In this document: positions 41,952 to 51,022 of the stretch, piece by piece | Layout of the letters: each line of letters opens with the position of its first letter | How positions within the stretch are numbered: the stretch's first letter is position 1 | Source: Bacillus sp. B15-48 | Lineage (GTDB): Bacteria > Bacillota > Bacilli > Bacillales > Cytobacillaceae | Length of the DNA: 64,000 nt | NCBI RefSeq assembly: GCF_016879755.1 | Contig: NZ_WOFU01000004.1 | Span: forward strand, 434,001 to 498,000 | Reading direction: 5' to 3' | Notes under the pieces: generated by a model | Seen by the model: only the letters and a program-made list of their open reading frames with translations | What the model was told of the DNA's origin: nothing | The model's database searches: none | Program-made: the position numbers and the translations under genes

Positions 41952-43907
41952 CTAAATATTTTCAGAAACACGTTTTTGAAAACTGTTTGAAAAATATTGT
42001 CCAATTAAAACAATCAAGAACAAGGAAAAACCAATGCTGCTTAAGGCAACAACAGGGACAATCATTAAGATTGCAGCAATACCACAAAGAGTACTCTCAT
42101 ACCATTTGTTTATTTTAATAAGGTATCCAGCAGACATTGAGCAAAAGCTAATCACACCAACTATAGCTGTAGCAATATGGATAAATACTTCCCCATTAAA
42201 CCCATCGACTAATAATAGACTACCGTTATAGGCAAAGATAAATGGTACGATAAAGGCGGCAAAAGACAGGCGAACAGCGATAATTGCTGTTTTTAACCAA
42301 TTTGATTTTGCAATTCCTGCAGCAATAAAGACACCTGTACAAATGGGTGGTGTGATAGCTGAAACAACTGAGAAGTACATGACAAAGAAGTGAGCGGAAA
42401 CGGCAGGAATGCCTAATTCAATTAACGCAGGCGCAGCCATCGATGCTCCAAGAACGTAAGCCGCCGTTGTTGGCACGCCCATGCCGAGGATAAGTGCCAA
42501 TCCCATTGCTGCAAATAGAGAAAGTAGTAAACTATCCGCACCAAGACTGACAATCATATTACCGATTTTAACACCTAGTCCTGTTTTTCCAAGTAAGGAA
42601 ACAATTATTTGTGCACATGCGACAAGCGGAACGATTGATGCCATTGCCTTAGCACCTGAAATCAAGATGGTAACAGATTGAGCCAATCTTTCCTTTATTC
42701 GAGAAAATTTAAAATCTTGAATAATAAAAGAGACCCAAGAAATAATGACAGCGTAAAAACAAGCGAGTTGGACGGTATATCCTTCCCCTATGATATATAA
42801 GAGGGCAATGATAGGTAATACGAGCGTACCGAATAAATTGAAAGTTAATAATTCTCTCCATGAGGGAATATGAATGGGTTGATTCATATCATTTTCATTG
42901 TTTTGACTTTGATTCAGAGACTCGATAGAAACTAAGTTTTTCTTTTTCGCATCAAAATGGATGGTCATGAAAATCCCCAAAGTAAACAATAGGGCGGGAA
43001 TAATTGCAGCGACAACGATGTCCAAATACGATACCATCAAAAATTGAGCCATTATAAATGCAGCCGCACCCATTATTGGCGGCATAATCTGTCCGAGAGT
43101 AGACGCGGATGCCTCAACTGCTGCAGCGTAAGGGCTTGGATACTTAAGTTTTTTCATTAACGGAATCGTAAAGCTGCCTGTCACAGCAACATTTGCAGCC
43201 GCATTCCCAGATATGCTACCAAAAAATGCACTCGATATAACAGAAACTTTCGCAGGTCCTCCAGCTGATTTTCCCGTTAGCTTTAAGGCAATTCCCATAA
43301 AACTGTTACCCGCGCCTGTCGATTCCAACGACGCACCAAAAATGAGGAAAATGGCTATCACCGTCGCAACGATTAATACAATTTGTCCATAGATTCCTGT
43401 TCCGGTCATATATAAATTTGAAACGATGAAATCCCATTCCATTTTTCCATGACCCCATTTTCCCGGAATTAAATGGCCAAAAGAGGTATACAACAGCATG
43501 CAGATTGTTAGAATAGGCACAGTAAAACCGATTGTCCTTCTTGAACCTTCAATAATCGCAATAATTAGTAAAGTCCCTAAGAATATGTCTAACGAACCGT
43601 AACCAAAAGGATCCATAATAAATCTTTCATAATGAATCACGACATAAGCGCTTGATACGAACCCGGCGATAATGAAGAAATAGTCTGCTACCCTGCTTAT
43701 AACCCCCTTTTTCTTAAGAGGGTGAAGTAAATAAACAAGAAATAGACCAAAGCCAATATGAACACTTGTTTGTATTAACGATGTAAATGGCTTAATTCCT
43801 GCTGTATATAAATGAAAAGTAGTGTAGAGTATGGCAACAGTAAAAATAATGATTTTCCTTGTATTACTTCCATCCACTCCTTCTAGGTGCTTGTTAATAA
43901 AATTCAT
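41952..43907 (-). CDS. TAXI-TRAP fused 4TM/12TM permease
   Basis: A 651-aa membrane protein with about 17 helices. The N-terminal four helices (to about residue 130) correspond to DctQ and the rest to DctM, a fusion typical of TAXI-TRAP systems. SGNAAANVAVTGSFTIPLMKKLKYPSPYAAAVEASASTLGQIMPPIMGAAAFIMA near residue 235 and GMGVPTTAAYVLGAS near 475 are conserved. It is the first gene of the two-gene set; operator site e lies about 150 bp upstream. Confidence 0.92.
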   Translation of the reverse strand: MNFINKHLEGVDGSNTRKIIIFTVAILYTTFHLYTAGIKPFTSLIQTSVHIGFGLFLVYLLHPLKKKGVISRVADYFFIIAGFVSSAYVVIHYERFIMDPFGYGSLDIFLGTLLIIAIIEGSRRTIGFTVPILTICMLLYTSFGHLIPGKWGHGKMEWDFIVSNLYMTGTGIYGQIVLIVATVIAIFLIFGASLESTGAGNSFMGIALKLTGKSAGGPAKVSVISSAFFGSISGNAAANVAVTGSFTIPLMKKLKYPSPYAAAVEASASTLGQIMPPIMGAAAFIMAQFLMVSYLDIVVAAIIPALLFTLGIFMTIHFDAKKKNLVSIESLNQSQNNENDMNQPIHIPSWRELLTFNLFGTLVLPIIALLYIIGEGYTVQLACFYAVIISWVSFIIQDFKFSRIKERLAQSVTILISGAKAMASIVPLVACAQIIVSLLGKTGLGVKIGNMIVSLGADSLLLSLFAAMGLALILGMGVPTTAAYVLGASMAAPALIELGIPAVSAHFFVMYFSVVSAITPPICTGVFIAAGIAKSNWLKTAIIAVRLSFAAFIVPFIFAYNGSLLLVDGFNGEVFIHIATAIVGVISFCSMSAGYLIKINKWYESTLCGIAAILMIVPVVALSSIGFSLFLIVLIGQYFSNSFQKRVSENI

Positions 43908-44221
43908 TAAACCACCTCTTTCTCAAATAGATGCCATTAATACGAGTTTTCTAAAGTGATGAATACAATTGGAAACGATTAATTTATAAAACTGAAAGGT
44001 GTAAATCTTTGTTTCTCTCTTTTGTGTTCTTCCTCCTTCCCACTGCAAATGTACCAAAAATAAAAGTGAACTTACTTTCATTTTTAGCATAAAAGCAGGC
44101 TAGTGTCAATTTATATTTTGAATTTTCTGATTTTTCACTTCAGCAGCGGGGGATTCTCCATGCCTCCCACCGTTGCTGAAAAAACCTCCATCTAACCGCT
44201 TATAGTTATTAAATTTTATGT
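43908..44221. other. Intergenic region with operator e and an inverted repeat
   Basis: No gene seen. The operator at 44057-44085 controls the TRAP genes to the left. A G+C-rich inverted repeat at about 44141-44182 (TTCAGCAGCGGGGGA with TCCCACCGTTGCTGAA, two interior mismatches) lies past the stop of the CoA transferase gene. It may be its terminator although a U-run is missing. Confidence 0.55.
44057..44085. promoter_or_regulatory. Acyl-CoA regulon operator site e
   Basis: AAAATAAAAGTGAACTTACTTTCATTTTT region: AAAGTGAACTTACTTT with flanking AAATA/CATTTTT. Located upstream of the TAXI-TRAP permease gene. Confidence 0.7.
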
Positions 44222-45424
44222 TTAAATCACATGTTCTTTCTTCAATTGAATTAATTCCTGTTCACTAAGACCACATAGTTTAGTATATACTTCATGATTA
44301 TGTTGCCCTAACTTCGGACCTGCCGTTTTTACTTTTCCTGGTGTTCGTGAGAATTTCGGGACAATCCCAGGCATTTTTATTGGTCCTAATTCCTCATCTT
44401 CTACGGAAACAATATCTTCCCGGGATAGTACTTGTTCACAGGAAAATAAATCTCTCGTATCTCTTACAACCGAGTAAAAAGGTGCCTCTTTTTCAATTAA
44501 GATTTTTTCAATTTCTTCAAGCGTTCGATTCGCCATCCATTCCTTAACAATCACATCAAGAGCATTCGCATTTTGAACCCGTTTTTCATTATTGTAAAAC
44601 ATTGGGTTAAAGGCCAATTCCTCGCCGCCAATCGCAAGCAGGAATTTTCTTGCAGTATTATCAGTAGCTGCTGAGACAGTCAGCCATTTCCCGTCTTTTG
44701 TCCGGTAAGTATTGACAGGATGACCACCAGGATGGCGATTGCCAATTCGTTCATGTACTTCTTGCAGTTGGTCAAATTTTATCACCGGAAATTCAACCAT
44801 TCTCATCAATGATTCAAAGAGGGCAAGGTCAATTAGCTGTCCCCCTTTCTGATTTTTTTCCCGTTCATATAATGCTAGTGTGATGCCGTAAGCACCCATT
44901 AATGCAGAAACGGAATCCGCTAATGAAAACCCAGCATGAACTGGAGGACCATCAGGAAAACCAGTTAGATATTGGATGCCGCTAAATGCTTCAGCAGACC
45001 TTCCAAAAGCAGGATAATTTGCCATCGGACCCGTTTGACCATATCCGCTAATTCTCAGCATAATTAAATTCGGATTAATGGATTGTAAGTTTTCCCAAGA
45101 GAATCCAAGTCTCTCCATTACACCTGGCCGAAAATTTTCAATTAATACATCGCTTTGTGCTACTAAGTTTTCGAAAATTTCCTTCCCACGCTGATGTTTT
45201 AAATTCAAAGTAATGCTCTTTTTATTTCGATTTGCGACTTTATACCATAACCCTTTTCCGTCTTTCTTAGGAGACAGTCTTCTGCCAGGATCCCCCTTGT
45301 CAGGGTGTTCTATCTTAATCACCTCTGCGCCGAAGTCACCAAGCAATCCAGCACATTGAGGACCAGCAATGACTGTACCTAGATCAATTATGCGGGTATT
45401 CGTCAAAATTTCACTAGATAACAT
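44222..45424 (-). CDS. CaiB/BaiF family III CoA transferase
   Basis: A 400-aa enzyme. DLGTVIAGPQCAGLLGDFGAEVIKIEHP at the N-terminus, ANRNKKSITLNL and VLIENFRPGVMERLGFS are the family marks, with the catalytic Asp in DLALFES. It shares the same domain plan as the genes at 28806 and 48756 but is clearly divergent, so substrates may differ. It is transcribed away from the SMP-30 gene with a shared operator site f between. Confidence 0.92.
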   Translation of the reverse strand: MLSSEILTNTRIIDLGTVIAGPQCAGLLGDFGAEVIKIEHPDKGDPGRRLSPKKDGKGLWYKVANRNKKSITLNLKHQRGKEIFENLVAQSDVLIENFRPGVMERLGFSWENLQSINPNLIMLRISGYGQTGPMANYPAFGRSAEAFSGIQYLTGFPDGPPVHAGFSLADSVSALMGAYGITLALYEREKNQKGGQLIDLALFESLMRMVEFPVIKFDQLQEVHERIGNRHPGGHPVNTYRTKDGKWLTVSAATDNTARKFLLAIGGEELAFNPMFYNNEKRVQNANALDVIVKEWMANRTLEEIEKILIEKEAPFYSVVRDTRDLFSCEQVLSREDIVSVEDEELGPIKMPGIVPKFSRTPGKVKTAGPKLGQHNHEVYTKLCGLSEQELIQLKKEHVI

Positions 45425-45769
45425 GATTATCTCCTTATCTCTTTTTTATTTTTATGTCTATTTCCTCTAAATCGTAAGGATTTCTACCATTGAAGCTAAA
45501 CTATTCAGAAATTTCAATCTATTATTTATTACTATAAACGAAGTGATGTCACTTGTAAAATGCACGTGTTAATTTTTTGAATATTCAAAATAATATCTTG
45601 ACCATTTACCCGAAGTAGCGCTATAATTAATAAAAATAAAAGTGAGTTTACTTTTACTTTTATTTGTTGTCAAAAGCTGAAATATAACAACTAATAGATT
45701 AATAGCATCGCATTTTAGTTGGGAATCCGAGAGCAATCTAAAAATATTAAGTAGGAGGAAAAGGAATCA
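45425..45769. other. Divergent promoter region for CoA transferase and SMP-30 genes
   Basis: No gene seen in 345 bp. Operator site f lies near the middle, 45635-45665. A strong ribosome-binding site, AGGAGG, precedes the SMP-30 start. The -35/-10 boxes could not be chosen with confidence. Confidence 0.6.
45635..45665. promoter_or_regulatory. Acyl-CoA regulon operator site f
   Basis: AATAAAAGTGAGTTTACTTTTA, with a further ACTTTTATTT to the right, the same arms as sites b to e. It lies between the divergent CoA transferase and SMP-30 genes and could control both. Confidence 0.7.
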
Positions 45770-46735
45770 ATGAAAAACAAAGGATTATTAATCGTCATTT
45801 TAGCTTTAATCTCCCTTGTAACAGTCGCTGCTACCGTCGTAGGCTCTTCTTTAGGAGGAAAACCACCATCAAATGAGAGACATACAATAACAGAAATTTT
45901 CCCGGAAAATAGCGAATGGGAAAAAGTCGTTTCTGCGGATGGGTTCCTAGAAGGAATTAACTTTGATCGCAATGGAACCATGTGGATGACTGCCATTTTC
46001 ACTGGAGAAATTTTAGAAGTTCGAAATGGAAAAGCGAAAGCCGTTGCAACATACGGCAATCCGAATGGAGCCAAGTTCCATAAAAATGGTCTCCTTTATG
46101 TAGCTGACTTAAACGGTGAACTTTATACATTCGATCCTAAGACTAAAAAGCGAGAAACACTCCTAACAAAGTACAACACTGAACATTTGAGAGGACTCAA
46201 TGATTTAGTATTTGATGACCACGGTGGTGTCTACTTTACCGAGCCACATGGATCAAGTGCATTGAACCCAATCGGACGTGTCTTTTACTTACCTCCAGGC
46301 AAAGATGCTAGATTGCAGCTATTTGCAGAAAATATCGCCTATCCAAATGGTGTAGCCGTTTCTCCAGACGGGCAACGGGTCTATATTGCTGAATTTGACA
46401 AAAATCGAATCATTGCAGCTCCTTCCGTGCACACGGATGACATTTATGATACCTCCTACGTTTTTGCTCAATTTGAAGGCGGCGTTGGTCCGGATGGCTT
46501 AGCTGTTGATACCGAAGGAAATGTCTATGTCGCTCATTATAAAGCAGGACAAGTCATCGTGATCGATGAAAATGGATTTAAATATGGGAAAATCCGTCTG
46601 CCTGAAGGTGCTGGGACTTTTAGTACGAACCTAGCTTTTCATGAAGGATACCTGTATGTAACTGAGGCTAGTCAAAATAATGTTTGGCGTATAAAAGTGA
46701 ATAAAGAAGGCTTAACGCCTTATGGGCTCCAATAA
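45770..46735 (+). CDS. Secreted or membrane-anchored SMP-30/gluconolactonase-like protein
   Basis: A 321-aa protein with an N-terminal signal or anchor helix (residues 5-28) and then a six-bladed beta-propeller: LEGINFDRNGTMWMTAIFTGEI, PNGAKFHKNGLLYVADLNGEL, LRGLNDLVFDDHGGVYFTEPHG, YPNGVAVSPDGQRVYIAEF, VGPDGLAVDTEGNVYVAHY and TNLAFHEGYLYVTEA. Metal-binding Glu and Asn residues of the fold are plausibly in place. SMP-30 proteins hydrolyse lactones. It is the only plus-strand gene within the supercluster and shares an operator with the CoA transferase, suggesting that it acts outside the membrane on the incoming substrate. Confidence 0.85.
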   Translation: MKNKGLLIVILALISLVTVAATVVGSSLGGKPPSNERHTITEIFPENSEWEKVVSADGFLEGINFDRNGTMWMTAIFTGEILEVRNGKAKAVATYGNPNGAKFHKNGLLYVADLNGELYTFDPKTKKRETLLTKYNTEHLRGLNDLVFDDHGGVYFTEPHGSSALNPIGRVFYLPPGKDARLQLFAENIAYPNGVAVSPDGQRVYIAEFDKNRIIAAPSVHTDDIYDTSYVFAQFEGGVGPDGLAVDTEGNVYVAHYKAGQVIVIDENGFKYGKIRLPEGAGTFSTNLAFHEGYLYVTEASQNNVWRIKVNKEGLTPYGLQ

Positions 46736-46813
46736 CTTCCATCAGTGGGGGCATTAGACCCGTTAATCTGAAATAAAATTCGATAACGAATCATTTTTGT
46801 CTCTCGGTTTTCT

Positions 46814-46890
46814 AAGACTGTTCGAAGCAAAATGCTAGACACCACCATCCCGTGTGGATGTCTGCATCGTATCGGACAGTCTTTTTTTTA
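46814..46890 (+). terminator. Terminator of the SMP-30 gene
   Basis: Outer arms AAGACTGTTCGA (46814-46825) and TCGGACAGTCTT (46872-46883, one mismatch), an inner hairpin (AGACAccACCATCC-type), then a run of eight T. It serves the plus strand and just abuts the metallo-hydrolase stop codon on the other strand. Confidence 0.75.
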
Positions 46891-47853
46891 TTTATCCATG
46901 GAGTAAATACTAGCCTCTGGATAAGTGTTCTTCTTAATTTCCCCGAATTCTTCCAAAAAGTCCAAATACCCTACTGTTTCCCACAGTTTGTAGTTAAACC
47001 CCAACTTCATCTTCGGAAATAATTGTTGGCAGATTTCATATCCAGTCGAAGGCTTTTGAGATAATAACTCTTTAACCTGCATCGCCTTATTATTCAAACT
47101 TGATAACCGCTTGTCGATCAGGGTATGGACATCAGTCACTTCTTGGCCATGTCCGGTGTATAATTTCGAAATTGGAACATTCAACCATTTTTGGAGAGAA
47201 TGAATATATTGAAGCAATGGTTTAGGCCGATTCTGTTTATTTTCTATTGGAGGTTCCATAATCGGGTTTGTTTTCATTTTCACTAGCAAGTGGTCGCCAC
47301 CAATCATTACCCCACTTTTTTGATGATAAAATGAAAGATGACTTTGTGCATGACCAAAGGTTTCGATGATTTGCCAATCTGGTAGTCCCGGTAGTTCATC
47401 CCCTTCTGCTAAATATTTATGAAGTTTTCTTTCACACCCATGTTTCACATATTGTTGAGTCATCATGAAGAAATTTTCCTTTAATGGTTCCGGAACGCCT
47501 AGTTCTGTACTAAGGTCAAGAATAAATTGATGATGTGACGTTAAAAACTCATCCTTTATCCCTAACCAGCGCTGGTTGTTTTCATGCCCATAAACAGGAA
47601 TATCTTTAGTGAAAAAATCAAGGCCACCTGCATGATCAATATGATGATGGGTTAAAATGACTTGTTCAATATCAGCGATTTTAAGACCCCATTCTTTTAA
47701 ACCTATTGTTAACGCCGCTTTTGATTCCTCTGTTTTCACACCAGTATCAATTATGGTAAGTGCTTCACCCCATATGATGTACACGTTCACTTCACTAATA
47801 GCATAAGGAGTTGGCAAGGTAATCTTTTTCAACTTTACATTCTCTGACCCCAT
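46888..47853 (-). CDS. MBL-fold metallo-hydrolase
   Basis: A 321-aa protein from the ATG at 47853. Longer starts would lie inside the terminator of the next gene. The metal-binding motif is HHHIDH at residues 69-74, with GGLDFF after it, and further histidines in FGHAQSHLSFYH and YTGHGQEV. Metallo-beta-lactamase-fold enzymes hydrolyse thioesters, lactones and other esters; here a CoA thioester or lactone is plausible from context. C-terminal helices resemble those of glyoxalase-II-like multi-domain members. Confidence 0.88.
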   Translation of the reverse strand: MGSENVKLKKITLPTPYAISEVNVYIIWGEALTIIDTGVKTEESKAALTIGLKEWGLKIADIEQVILTHHHIDHAGGLDFFTKDIPVYGHENNQRWLGIKDEFLTSHHQFILDLSTELGVPEPLKENFFMMTQQYVKHGCERKLHKYLAEGDELPGLPDWQIIETFGHAQSHLSFYHQKSGVMIGGDHLLVKMKTNPIMEPPIENKQNRPKPLLQYIHSLQKWLNVPISKLYTGHGQEVTDVHTLIDKRLSSLNNKAMQVKELLSQKPSTGYEICQQLFPKMKLGFNYKLWETVGYLDFLEEFGEIKKNTYPEASIYSMDK

Positions 47854-47913
47854 ATTTAAAATCCCCACTTCGGTAAAATTAATCTTTATGCTGGACGTTG
47901 TTCGAGTAAAAAT

Positions 47914-47953
47914 GGAAAGCCCGATTGAAATGAACATTTCTTCCGGGCTTTCC
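47914..47953 (-). terminator. Intrinsic terminator of the tyrosine-phosphatase-like gene
   Basis: GGAAAGCCCG and CGGGCTTTCC form a perfect 10-bp stem with a 20-nt loop, then ATTTTTAC on the minus strand. It separates that gene from the metallo-hydrolase. Confidence 0.8.
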
Positions 47954-47976
47954 CTATATTTTTTGATTAAAGATTT

Positions 47977-48759
47977 TTACTCTAAACAGTAGTCTTGAAT
48001 CTTTTTTCTAATTTCCGATGTAATTCCAAATTCTTGTATAAGGTAATTCTCAATATCGCCATAATGATGGAGAATGGAATTCATTGCCGCTGTTAAATAA
48101 TCAGGCTTCAAAAGGAAACCATGTTTAAACCCGTTCAATTCCTCTTCACTCACATGTGGAGCCACTTTATTAAAAATTTTTTGATAAAAAGGTTCTAAAA
48201 ATTGGTTTGATAAAAGGTAATCGTCTACTATCTTGTCAAAAGGGACTCCAAGTGTCATTAGGATGATCATTGCTCCTACACCTGTTCGATCGCGTCCTAA
48301 TGAGCAATGGTGTATTAGCGGTAAATGGACTTCTGGAGTTTTTACCTTTTCCATCAATCGTTTATAAGCTGGATTTTTTATCGCCATTATTGCATAAGAG
48401 TGGAGGAATCTTTCATTTGTAAATTGCAGATAGTAGTCTTTTGTTTTTCCAGACCTATCATTTGTAATATTTTCAGCTACTGAAGCAGAATATCGTTCAT
48501 ATACGGCCTGGCCAATTGCAGGGTCTGGTTTGCGTTCAGCTTCCGCTTGTCTGCGATAATCTAAAATACTTTTTATTTGAAAAGATTCTAGAAGTCTCTT
48601 ATCGTCAATTGTAAGTTTTGATAATTCTCCAGAACGAAACAAAATCTTTTGTTTAACCCTTCTCCCGTCACTTGTTTCCAATCCGCCCATATCTCGAAAG
48701 TTCATTCCACCTTGTAAAGGGAGAATTTTTTCCGTTATTCTTTCCGCCACACTCTTCAC
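47977..48759 (-). CDS. Tyrosine-phosphatase-like protein
   Basis: A 260-aa protein of the DSP/Tyr_phosphatase_3 type. The signature loop is HCSLGRDRTG (Cys152, Arg158, HC-x5-R), and the N-terminal NFRDMGGLETSDGRRVKQKILFRSGELSKL is typical. It starts by overlapping the stop of the CoA transferase gene by 4 bp, so the two are coupled. Its target could be a protein or a phosphorylated metabolite; the kinase/acyl-CoA dehydrogenase pair in the same cluster makes a phospho-acyl-CoA or phosphoprotein conceivable, though speculative. Confidence 0.85.
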   Translation of the reverse strand: MKSVAERITEKILPLQGGMNFRDMGGLETSDGRRVKQKILFRSGELSKLTIDDKRLLESFQIKSILDYRRQAEAERKPDPAIGQAVYERYSASVAENITNDRSGKTKDYYLQFTNERFLHSYAIMAIKNPAYKRLMEKVKTPEVHLPLIHHCSLGRDRTGVGAMIILMTLGVPFDKIVDDYLLSNQFLEPFYQKIFNKVAPHVSEEELNGFKHGFLLKPDYLTAAMNSILHHYGDIENYLIQEFGITSEIRKKIQDYCLE

Positions 48760-49844
48760 CTTCCTAACAGTTCGTTCGTATGCTCACCGTGTTTAGGGGG
48801 TGGAGATGAAGGCTTACGTGATGCCTCGCTTTTATACATCGTCGATACATAATGCTGACCCCATTTTTCCTCAATGAGCTGTCTTTCTTGATAATATCGA
48901 TGAGATGAAACCTCATCAGCCTCTAAAACGGGAGCCATACAACAATCTACTTTTTGGGCAAATTCAGTCCACTCGGCTAACGTATGATTGAGAAATAAGT
49001 TTTTTACTTCCTGATATATTAGGTTGTCTTCGGTTGGGGCTGTATTGCGTGCCGGTATCCAGTCCGGCCGCTTAACAGCCTGACAGAGATTCTCCCAAAA
49101 TTTTTCTTCTAACGCACATAAACTGACAAAGCGGCGGTCTTTTGTTTCATATAAATGGTAACAAATCACTGCTTTGTTTAACTTCGATATTCCTTGTTGA
49201 TAACCTGTCGCTGATGCAATTAAAACATGGTTTGTCATTAGGGAAAGAACCGCGTCTGCTAACGACAAATCAATATAAGACCCTTTTCCAGTTTTTTCTC
49301 GATGATAAAGTGCAGCAGCAATCGACTCACTTGCAGCGATTCCGCCAACTAAATCGGCTAGTGTTATACTTGGATGAATTGGCATCCCTTCTTTATCTTT
49401 AAATTGGGAAAGGACACCGCTAAGCGCCATATAATTCAAATCATGACTGCCTAGATGACTCATCTCCCCGCTTTGACCATATCCTGTTATAGAACAGTAA
49501 ATAATCTCTCGTTTCTCTTGAACAATCGTTTCGTAGTCAATTCCTAGTCTTGCAGAAACTCCCGGCCTAAAACCTTCAATGACCACATCAGCTTCTTTTA
49601 TAAGACGTCTAATTTTAAGCTGATTTTCGGGTTCTTTCAAATCGATCCGAATGCTCTTTTTATCCCGATTTTGAGCGCGAAACGAATATTTGTCGCGCTG
49701 ATCTTTTTCCGGTGGAAACCGAGAAGGGTCCCCAGTTGGCGATTCGACTTTAATCACTTCTGCCCCTTTGTCAGCTAAACGAAGGGTTGCATAAGGTCCC
49801 GGTAAATATTGAGTAAAGTCAATGACCTTAATCCCATCCAACAT
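48756..49844 (-). CDS. CaiB/BaiF family III CoA transferase
   Basis: A 362-aa enzyme from the ATG at 49844. DFTQYLPGPYATLRLADKGAEVIKVESP, AQNRDKKSIRIDLKEP and VIEGFRPGVSARLGIDY show the family; the catalytic Asp is in DLSLADAVLSL. It is shorter than the other two, lacking about 40 residues at the C-terminus. The coupled phosphatase gene is unusual for this family. Confidence 0.92.
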   Translation of the reverse strand: MLDGIKVIDFTQYLPGPYATLRLADKGAEVIKVESPTGDPSRFPPEKDQRDKYSFRAQNRDKKSIRIDLKEPENQLKIRRLIKEADVVIEGFRPGVSARLGIDYETIVQEKREIIYCSITGYGQSGEMSHLGSHDLNYMALSGVLSQFKDKEGMPIHPSITLADLVGGIAASESIAAALYHREKTGKGSYIDLSLADAVLSLMTNHVLIASATGYQQGISKLNKAVICYHLYETKDRRFVSLCALEEKFWENLCQAVKRPDWIPARNTAPTEDNLIYQEVKNLFLNHTLAEWTEFAQKVDCCMAPVLEADEVSSHRYYQERQLIEEKWGQHYVSTMYKSEASRKPSSPPPKHGEHTNELLGR

Positions 49845-49913
49845 ATGAATCATCCCTATTCAATTAGATTTGCAAATGGAGTGGACTAGTAAAAACCATT
49901 CCCGAGCGCCTAA

Positions 49914-50687
49914 TTATTCTCCTGAAAAAACCGGTTTTCTTTTATTTAAAAAGGCACTTACACCTTCATTCTTATCTTTTGTTCCACAAAGCTTAGCGAA
50001 TAACTCTGCTTCTGTATTTAAACTATCTTCGAGCGTTGCATTGAGTCCCTTGTTGATTGCGATTTTGCTAGATTGTACAGCTAATGGCGGTTTTTTGGCA
50101 ATTTGCCTCGCAATGGCTTCCGCCTCTGTTAATAATCCTTCACGCTCAACAACATTTTGAACAATTCCAAGCTGATACGCTTCATCTGCTGAAAGTAGTT
50201 TCCCAGTATAAATCATTAGTTTTGCCATTCCCGGCGAGACATATCTAGTAAGTCTTTGGGTGCCGCCCCCACCTGGGATAATGCCTAAATTGACCTCAGG
50301 GAGACCGATTTTAACTTCTTTAACCGCGACACTAATATCACAACACATAACAACTTCAAAGCCGCCTCCAAGGGCAGATCCGTTAATGGCCGCAATGATT
50401 GGAATTGGATAATTATCAATATATGAAAAGAATTCCTTGCTTTTAAAAACTCGTGCTCTACCACTCTCTTCATCTAAATTAGCTAGTTCTCTAATATCTG
50501 CCCCAGCAACAAATGTCTTCTCTCCGGTTCCAGTCAAGATGACGCATTTGTTCTTCGCTTTTATCGATTCTAAAGCGGTAAGTAGTTCTGCCTTCACTTC
50601 ATCCGATAATGAGTTTACTGGTGGATGGTCAACATAAACAATCGCATATCCTTCTTTTTGCTCAATACGATGGAATTGAAAAGTCAT
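49914..50687 (-). CDS. Enoyl-CoA hydratase/isomerase (crotonase family)
   Basis: A 257-aa crotonase. The oxyanion-hole motif is in VAGADIRELAN near residue 65 and GSALGGGFEVVMCCDISVAV near residue 105; the Glu of LPEVNLGIIPGGGGTQRL carries catalysis, so hydration is likely. It starts at ATG 50687 behind AGAGG. Operator site g lies 40 bp upstream. The other crotonase is at 53226. Confidence 0.93.
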   Translation of the reverse strand: MTFQFHRIEQKEGYAIVYVDHPPVNSLSDEVKAELLTALESIKAKNKCVILTGTGEKTFVAGADIRELANLDEESGRARVFKSKEFFSYIDNYPIPIIAAINGSALGGGFEVVMCCDISVAVKEVKIGLPEVNLGIIPGGGGTQRLTRYVSPGMAKLMIYTGKLLSADEAYQLGIVQNVVEREGLLTEAEAIARQIAKKPPLAVQSSKIAINKGLNATLEDSLNTEAELFAKLCGTKDKNEGVSAFLNKRKPVFSGE

Positions 50688-50718
50688 AATCATAGCCTCT
50701 TTCTTTAAAAATTTTTAT

Positions 50719-50742
50719 AAAAGTTAGCTCACATTTACTTTT
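50719..50742. promoter_or_regulatory. Acyl-CoA regulon operator site g (degenerate)
   Basis: AAAAGTTAGCTCACATTTACTTTTT shares AAGT.AGCTCAC and ACTTTT with the other sites, but with one extra base. It lies close upstream of the crotonase gene. Confidence 0.5.
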
Positions 50743-50887
50743 TACCAACACAAATAAAAATGAATTGAAATTTTGATACATTTACCTAAATGGAGGGGAT
50801 AAGAAGTATTCCTATCATTAATAGTAGCAATTTTCAGAAAATATTTCAACAAATATACACTGCTCTTCCCTTTGCAAGCTCATTCAT

Positions 50888-50915
50888 TTGAAATAAAAAA
50901 GGAATCTGTTATAAT
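50888..50915 (+). promoter_or_regulatory. SigA-type promoter of the MFS gene
   Basis: TTGAAA at 50888-50893, 16 bp, perfect TATAAT at 50910-50915. The MFS start codon is about 100 bp downstream. Confidence 0.65.
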
Positions 50916-51022
50916 ACACTTTAGTCGGTAAAATTGACTGAGTATTCCGAATTATATTTCGGTTGCTTTCCTAATAGGAGTTAACATTCTTTTTCAAATT
51001 TGATGATTGGGGTAGAGTAACA

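Larger units (their letters stand above)
50694..51022. other. Divergent region with operator g and MFS promoter
   Basis: No gene seen. It contains site g at 50720-50742 for the crotonase gene, and on the plus strand TTGAAA (50888-50893), 16 bp, TATAAT (50910-50915) for the MFS gene. Just after it, AGTCGGTAAAATTGACT makes a loose inverted repeat at the likely start of transcription, perhaps a repressor site. Confidence 0.6.
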
